Assembly (NCBI GenBank): GCA_050747865.1
Contig: JBOGJI010000310.1
Span: 1 to 19,333 of the forward strand
From: JBOGJI01 sp050747865
GTDB lineage: Bacteria > Acidobacteriota > Thermoanaerobaculia > Multivoradales > JAHEKO01
Reading direction: 5' to 3'
Length of the DNA: 19,333 nt
The position numbers were made by a program, and so were the translations under genes. Shown in pieces: positions 15,420 through 19,333 of the stretch (position 1 is its first letter; the number at the start of each line of letters is the position of its first letter). The notes beneath the pieces were generated by a model. The model was not told the origin of the DNA and did not search any database. It saw only the letters and a program-made list of their open reading frames with translations.

Positions 15420-18305
15420 TCACGCAAGCCGCCACCGCAGCGTGAAGAGCGGCTCGAGCCGCGCGCTCTGCTCCAGCCGGCTCCCGATCTCGTCGAGCAG
15501 CTCGTCCTTCTGGCGGTCGAGGTCGCGGCTCGCCCCGTCGAAAGCTCGCCAGGCTTCGTCGCGCTTGCCTTCGAGCGCCCGGGCCTCGCGCTGGCGCTCG
15601 AGCTTCTCGGGCAGCGTCGGAGCGACGCGCGCAGCGCGCTTGGCCGCCTTGAGGGCCGAGTCCAGCTCATCCAGCGTGGCCCGCAACGTGGAGCGCCGGT
15701 CGTCGGCCCAGCGATCCAGCTTGTTCATCTCCTGATCGAACCAGCGCCCGTTGCGGGCTGCCAGCGAATCGAGCAGCTCGCGCTCCTCGCGCGCCCCCGC
15801 TTCGGCGAGCCGCACAGCGACCGGATCGGGGACGGAGCAAGGTCGCTCCACGGCGCCCGGCAAGTCGAAGAAGCGGCGGCAGGTGGCATCGTCGAGGGCC
15901 TCGCCGCCGTCGGCGAGGCCGGCGAGGAAGACGTGGTCCTCCGTCTCCATCGCGCTCACGGTCAGGCGCGCGCAGGCGAGCCAGCCGCTCGCGCCCACGA
16001 GCGGTTCGAGGAGCGTGATCTTCTTTCCGCTCGCGCCGTAGCGGAAGACGACCTCCGCGGGGGGCGTCGCGAGCGAGCTGCCGAGCGCCAGGACGCGTTG
16101 CGCCAGCGGGTGTCCGACACGGTAGGTGTTGGCGTCGTCCACCCGCTTGCCCATGCGGTAGGGGCCGGGGTGAATCGTCTCGGGCGCGAAGGGGTTCTGC
16201 AGCAGCAGGAAGCTGTGGCCCGGCGCGTCGAAGCGCGCATGGTCGCGCAGCACGTGGTGCGTGAGCCGCCACAGGCGCTCGTTGAAGCGGTCGAGCACGT
16301 CCACGCTCTGGATGCGCACCTTCTCGACGACCTCCTGGTCGAAGTTGTCGAGCAGCTTCTCGCGCGCATCCAGCTGGCCGGCGGCGATCTCGTCGGCGAA
16401 CTCGCGCTGGAGCTGATCGAACTCGCGCTGGATCTGCTCTGCCGTGCGGCACTCCTGGTAGATCGCGGCGATCCGCTTCTCGAACTCCACGCCGGACTCG
16501 ATCGCGCCCAGGATCTCGTCGCTCGCGCCGAACACGCCGTCGAAGAGCCGGAACTTCTCGTCGAGGAGCTGATAGACGCGCTGATCCGCGGCGTTGGCCC
16601 GGTTGAGGAAGTTGACAACCACCACGTCGAACTGTTGGCCGTAGCGGTGGCAGCGCCCGATGCGCTGCTCGATGCGTTGGGGGTTCCACGGTAGGTCGTA
16701 GTTGACGACGAGGTTGCAGAACTGGAGGTTGATGCCCTCCGCAGCGGCCTCCGTGGCGATCAGGATCGCCGCCTCGTCGCGGAAGTGCTCGACCAGGGCG
16801 GCGCGCATGTCCGCGCTCGGGGACCCGCTGACGCGATCGGTGCCCGCGTGCTGCGCGACCCAGCGCTGGTAGATCGCCTTGGAGGTGGGGTCGTTGTTCG
16901 TGCCGTTGAAGACCATCACGCGGCCGGCGAACTCGGTGCGCTCCAGGAGGTCGAACAGGTACTGCTGCGTGCGGCGCGACTCGGTGAAGATGACGGCCTT
17001 CTCGTGGAGCGCCACATCTGCCTGCTGGGCGGTCCGGGCGCGCGCGGCGGCTTCGAAGCCGCGACGCAGCGCGGAGAGCAGCACCTCCCCCTTCGAGTTC
17101 TTGACGATCGAGCGGGCAAGGGTGAGGAACTCGCACAGCTCGACCATCTCGCGCTGCAGCGCGGCGCGTTCGCCGGGCGTCAGCACCGGTCCCTCAGCCT
17201 GCGCGCCGTCGCCGTCGTCTCCCCACTCGTCGGCCAGCTCGTCGAGCTGTTCCCAGTCGTCCGAGAGCTCTTCGGGCGGCCCGCTGATCCCCGCTGCTGC
17301 CACGGCGGCGGCCTGCAGCCGCTGGACCAGTCCGTCGAGCGTGCCCGCGATGGCGTAGGTCGAGGAGGCAAGCAGCTTGCGCAGGATCAGCGTCACGAGC
17401 TGGCGCTGGCTGGCCGGTAAGGCGTAGAGCGTCTCGCGCTGGAGATACCCCGAGACCAGATCGTAGAGCCGCTGCTCGTCGGGCGCCGGGACGAACTCCT
17501 GCACCAGCGCATGGCGGTTCGTGTACTTGACGTACTCCAGGACCTGCCGGCGGAGGGTTCGCTTGCACAGGGGAGCGAGCCGTTCCTTCAACTCCGCGAA
17601 ATTGGCGTCGCTGTTGATCCGGGAGTAGCGACCGCGGTAGCTCTGGACGTTACCGAACGCGTAGTCGTCGATGATGCTGACGAGGCCGTAGAGCTCGAGC
17701 AGCGAGTTCTGCAGCGGCGTCGCCGTCAAGAGCACCTTGGGGAACGGCGCCACCGCCTGTTTGATCGACACGGCGATCTTGCTCGTGTTCTTGTAGACGT
17801 TGCGCAGCCGATGAGCCTCGTCGATCACCACGAGATCCCAGGGCGTCCGCCGCAGATACGGCTCCTTGGCGCGCGCGAACTGGAACGAGCAGAGAATGAT
17901 CGCGTCCCGCTCGAACGGGTTCAGGTTGCCGGCGCGAATCGCCTCGTTGAAGCTCCTGGACTCGAGGATGACCGACGGGAGGTAGAACTTGTCCTCGAGT
18001 TCCTGGCTCCACTGCTTCCGCAGATTCGCCGGGAGGATCACCAGCAGGCGCCGCTTGCGCTCGGCCCACCTCTGCGCCAGCAGCAAGCCGGCCTCGATGG
18101 TCTTCCCCAGGCCGACCTCGTCGGCCAGGATCGCGCCCTTCGAGAATGGGCTCTGAAAAGCGAAGAGCGCAGCTTCGACTTGATGCGGATTCAGGTCGAC
18201 CTGCGCATCGGCGAGCACCGGGGCCAACTTCTCGACGCTGCCGGAAGCGCAGCGGCGCGTCAGCTCATGAGCCAGATACCGCGCGTGATAGTCGGTCAGG
18301 TCCAT
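15420..18305 (-). CDS. SNF2/RapA-type helicase
   Basis: The 961-residue protein has ADEVGLGKTIEAG (Walker A, about 61-73), VVIDEAHRLRN (DEAH at 162-165), LLTATPLQNSLLELYGLVSIID, and the second helicase lobe ending ATEAAAEGINLQFCNLVVNYDLPWNPQRIEQRIGRCHRYGQ. The C-terminal third is charged and coiled-coil-like (KLERQREARALEGKRDEAWRAF). SNF2 proteins move along double-stranded DNA and shift bound proteins rather than unwinding it. Close relatives starting MxxLTDYHAKY are often found beside mod and res genes, so it probably belongs to the defence system. The ATG at 18305 matches the start of those relatives. There is no good ribosome site. Its leader is the 73-bp start of the cassette, which contains no clear promoter. 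Confidence 0.92.
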   Translation of the reverse strand: MDLTDYHARYLAHELTRRCASGSVEKLAPVLADAQVDLNPHQVEAALFAFQSPFSKGAILADEVGLGKTIEAGLLLAQRWAERKRRLLVILPANLRKQWSQELEDKFYLPSVILESRSFNEAIRAGNLNPFERDAIILCSFQFARAKEPYLRRTPWDLVVIDEAHRLRNVYKNTSKIAVSIKQAVAPFPKVLLTATPLQNSLLELYGLVSIIDDYAFGNVQSYRGRYSRINSDANFAELKERLAPLCKRTLRRQVLEYVKYTNRHALVQEFVPAPDEQRLYDLVSGYLQRETLYALPASQRQLVTLILRKLLASSTYAIAGTLDGLVQRLQAAAVAAAGISGPPEELSDDWEQLDELADEWGDDGDGAQAEGPVLTPGERAALQREMVELCEFLTLARSIVKNSKGEVLLSALRRGFEAAARARTAQQADVALHEKAVIFTESRRTQQYLFDLLERTEFAGRVMVFNGTNNDPTSKAIYQRWVAQHAGTDRVSGSPSADMRAALVEHFRDEAAILIATEAAAEGINLQFCNLVVNYDLPWNPQRIEQRIGRCHRYGQQFDVVVVNFLNRANAADQRVYQLLDEKFRLFDGVFGASDEILGAIESGVEFEKRIAAIYQECRTAEQIQREFDQLQREFADEIAAGQLDAREKLLDNFDQEVVEKVRIQSVDVLDRFNERLWRLTHHVLRDHARFDAPGHSFLLLQNPFAPETIHPGPYRMGKRVDDANTYRVGHPLAQRVLALGSSLATPPAEVVFRYGASGKKITLLEPLVGASGWLACARLTVSAMETEDHVFLAGLADGGEALDDATCRRFFDLPGAVERPCSVPDPVAVRLAEAGAREERELLDSLAARNGRWFDQEMNKLDRWADDRRSTLRATLDELDSALKAAKRAARVAPTLPEKLERQREARALEGKRDEAWRAFDGASRDLDRQKDELLDEIGSRLEQSARLEPLFTLRWRLA

Positions 18306-18373
18306 GGCGGCGAGGGTGGCTTGGTCGGCGATCGCTCTGCCCCTCCTGCATGAGAGTCAGCCTGGCTCAGTGC

Positions 18374-18433
18374 GCCGAACGTTCAGCATCAGCGGCGGCG
18401 CGCAGCGCCGTCCGCTGCATGCTGTTGTTAGAC
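18374..18433 (-). other. Integron attC site 1, end of the HEPN cassette
   Basis: On the minus strand, this 60-bp site runs from R'' GTCTAAC (18433-18427) to GTTCGGC (18380-18374). CAGCATGCAGCGGACGGCGC pairs with GCGCCGCCGCTGATGCTG around a 3-base loop, again with one extra G and one extra A on the same arm. It differs from attC 2 at 8 of 60 positions. One pair of changes is compensatory: G to T on one arm with C to A on the other. R'' extended to GGCGGTCTAAC is complementary to the first 11 bases of this cassette at the attI junction (19052-19042). Confidence 0.9.
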
Positions 18434-19051
18434 CGCCTAATACGGCGCTCCCGCATCGATCTCCTCCGCCAGCTCCTTAAGTCGGTCGATGATACCTTTG
18501 AGCCGGCCGTGCTTCTTCAGCCAAGAGCCCGCGTCCGGCATACGCTCTTGCTGGACGGCTTTCTTGGCCCTCGTCTTCGCCACCGCGCTGTTGTGTGCAG
18601 CGAGGTTCCGGAGGGCGGACAGCCGCTCCAGTGACTCCCTGTACTTGTCCTTCTTCACCGCCGTGACGAGGTAGTGATCGGCAGGCACGTATTCCTTCAA
18701 AGTCTGGATCAGCCCGTCCCGACCTTTGAAGTCGAAGTACCCGTTGCCGATGATCAGATACTCGCACACCTCGTCCGTCAGGTGCCTTGGAAATGTGATG
18801 CCGGTACTCTTCGCGATGGTGGCTGTGTCATTGTTGATCGCGCCTACGAGAGCGTCCAGCATCAGCGCCTCGAACTCTCGGTATAGCCGGAGAATGCCGT
18901 AGTCGTAGGCCCAGGACGCCTGCTGGTCCGTGAGCTTCTGCTCTGCGTCGGTGGCGAAGGCAGCTATCTCGTCGGCCCGAGCTTTGAAGTCGGCCGCGCT
19001 CTTCTTGACGCTCTTCTTGCGAGGCATCCCAAGACTCCGTAGGCGGTCTAA
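18380..19051 (-). mobile_element. 672-bp first gene cassette (HEPN-like gene plus attC)
   Basis: The cassette starts with TTAGACCGCC just after the attI cut and ends at the G of attC 1. It contains one gene, with its stop codon touching the R'' box, which is the classic compact layout. The 11-bp match between its start and its attC R'' box defines its limits. Confidence 0.88.
18437..19027 (-). CDS. HEPN-like protein, first cassette gene
   Basis: The 196-residue protein has a Lys-rich N terminus (MPRKKSVKKS), a helical body (EFEALMLDALVGAIN), and LSALRNLAAHNSAVAK with Arg140-Asn-x-x-x-His145. This is the RX4-6H motif that forms the active site of HEPN ribonucleases. HEPN proteins of this size act as RNA-cutting toxins or abortive-infection effectors. 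No nucleotidyltransferase or other antitoxin partner lies in the cassette. The ATG at 19027 has GGAG at 19038-19035 (7 bp spacing). The TAG stop at 18437-18439 overlaps the edge of attC 1. Some HEPN-fold proteins are not nucleases, so the activity is a guess from the motif. Confidence 0.72.
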   Translation of the reverse strand: MPRKKSVKKSAADFKARADEIAAFATDAEQKLTDQQASWAYDYGILRLYREFEALMLDALVGAINNDTATIAKSTGITFPRHLTDEVCEYLIIGNGYFDFKGRDGLIQTLKEYVPADHYLVTAVKKDKYRESLERLSALRNLAAHNSAVAKTRAKKAVQQERMPDAGSWLKKHGRLKGIIDRLKELAEEIDAGAPY

Positions 19052-19224
19052 CTAGAATTCTACGACTCGGCCGGCGTTTATCACGGCTGGACTTTCGCTG
19101 GATAACAGGAAGCGGACTCGGCGCGATCTGGGTCGCAACTCGCTGCGCATGATGGACTTCTGCAAGCGCTCGAGGCGGAGGCCGGTTGTCTTATGCAGCG
19201 AGGTCAAGTTGGATAACGCGATAG
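19046..19224 (-). other. attI region beside the integrase 3' end
   Basis: The 173 bp between the intI stop and the first cassette hold no gene. The core GTTAGAC (19052-19046) is where the first cassette joins, with the cut after G at 19052. TGGATAAC occurs twice in direct orientation (19099-19106 and 19210-19217), possibly as accessory IntI sites. The attI identity rests on position and on the core. The cassette promoter should lie here or inside intI, but I cannot place it with confidence. Confidence 0.6.
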
Positions 19225-19333
19225 TCATGGCGTCTCTCCCAGGGTGTCGAGGGGGCTGCGGACGGCCAGGCCGCCGCGGTTGAGGACGTGGGTGTAGATC
19301 ATGGTCGTGCTCACGTCGCGGTGGCCCAGGAGC
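19225..19333 (-). CDS. intI: Integron integrase IntI, C-terminal end (cut by window edge)
   Basis: The last 35 codons read LLGHRDVSTTMIYTHVLNRGGLAVRSPLDTLGETP and stop with TGA at 19227-19225. GHRDVSTTMIYTH holds the box II His and the nucleophilic Tyr of tyrosine recombinases. The tail VLNRGGxxVRSPLD is characteristic of integron integrases rather than XerC/D or phage integrases. The gene runs toward the cassettes and in the same direction as them, opposite to the usual layout where its 5' end faces attI. The body of the gene, including the IntI-specific insert, is outside the window. Confidence 0.88.
   Translation of the reverse strand, partial: LLGHRDVSTTMIYTHVLNRGGLAVRSPLDTLGETP

Larger units (their letters stand above)
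7783..18379 (-). mobile_element. 10.6-kb multigene integron cassette carrying a defence operon
   Basis: The element runs from the core TTCGGC after the cut in attC 1 (18379) to the G of attC 2 (7783), 10,597 bp. All five or six genes read in the direction expected for a cassette, with the last stop (7863) close to the attC. The first bases (GTTCGGCGC including the G) are complementary to the R'' box of attC 2 (GCGCCGAAC), as required if both ends came from one circular cassette. I found no other attC-like hairpin in the gaps at 10849-10974 or 15233-15419. Usual cassettes are 0.5-1.5 kb with one gene. Single-cassette status is an inference from the matched ends. Confidence 0.75.

Noticed and set aside
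13982..15670. Longer start for the second ATPase (to 15670)
   Set aside because: The extra N-terminal part overlaps the helicase gene end and has no family match. The ATG at 15232 precedes the conserved domain directly.

Overview
The window is high-GC DNA with the codon use of a GC-rich soil or aquatic bacterium. The phylum cannot be fixed from sequence alone. An acidobacterial or deltaproteobacterial-type host is a guess from the mix of genes. There are no rRNA or tRNA genes and no CRISPR array.

Left part (1-7411), mostly chromosomal. A minus-strand group runs mobA, a radical SAM/SPASM protein with a PCP_red tail (AhbD/NirJ-like), a VapB/VapC-type toxin-antitoxin pair and a truncated chlorite-dismutase/HemQ-like gene. 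Divergent from it, on the plus strand, are an MBOAT O-acyltransferase and an AlgJ/AlgX-like SGNH protein, overlapping by one base. These form a pair for O-acetylation of an exported polysaccharide. An AAA_14/DUF4143 ATPase follows.

Junction (7412-7782). This stretch is made of scraps. About 90 bp match the catalytic part of the AlgX-like gene, with the GDSF serine motif changed to GDGF. A mid-piece of an IS91-type transposase follows and stops at an integron recombination site.

Right part (7777-19333): an integron, all on the minus strand. The last 35 codons of an integron integrase (IntI) lie at the right edge. Leftwards come an attI-type region, a 672-bp cassette with a HEPN-like gene, an attC, a 10,597-bp stretch, and a second attC. 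The two attC sites are each 60 bp, differ at 8 positions, and have the hallmark fold with two unpaired bases on one arm. The core bases at the start of each stretch are complementary to the R'' box of the attC at its end (11 bp for the first, 9 bp for the second). This argues that the 10.6-kb stretch is ONE gene cassette.

This giant cassette carries a whole predicted DNA-defence operon: a SNF2/RapA-type helicase, a second DUF4143 ATPase, a type III-like modification methylase (Mod), a Fic AMP-transferase, and a type III-like Res helicase-nuclease. Res is split at a run of nine G. The ATPase, mod and fic genes are chained by 4-bp overlaps. res is preceded by nested inverted repeats that look like operators. 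The expected activity is methylation-guided restriction with extra motor proteins and a Fic accessory factor. The main discovery claim is the packaging of this system as a single integron cassette, next to an integrase gene in the unusual (inverted) orientation.
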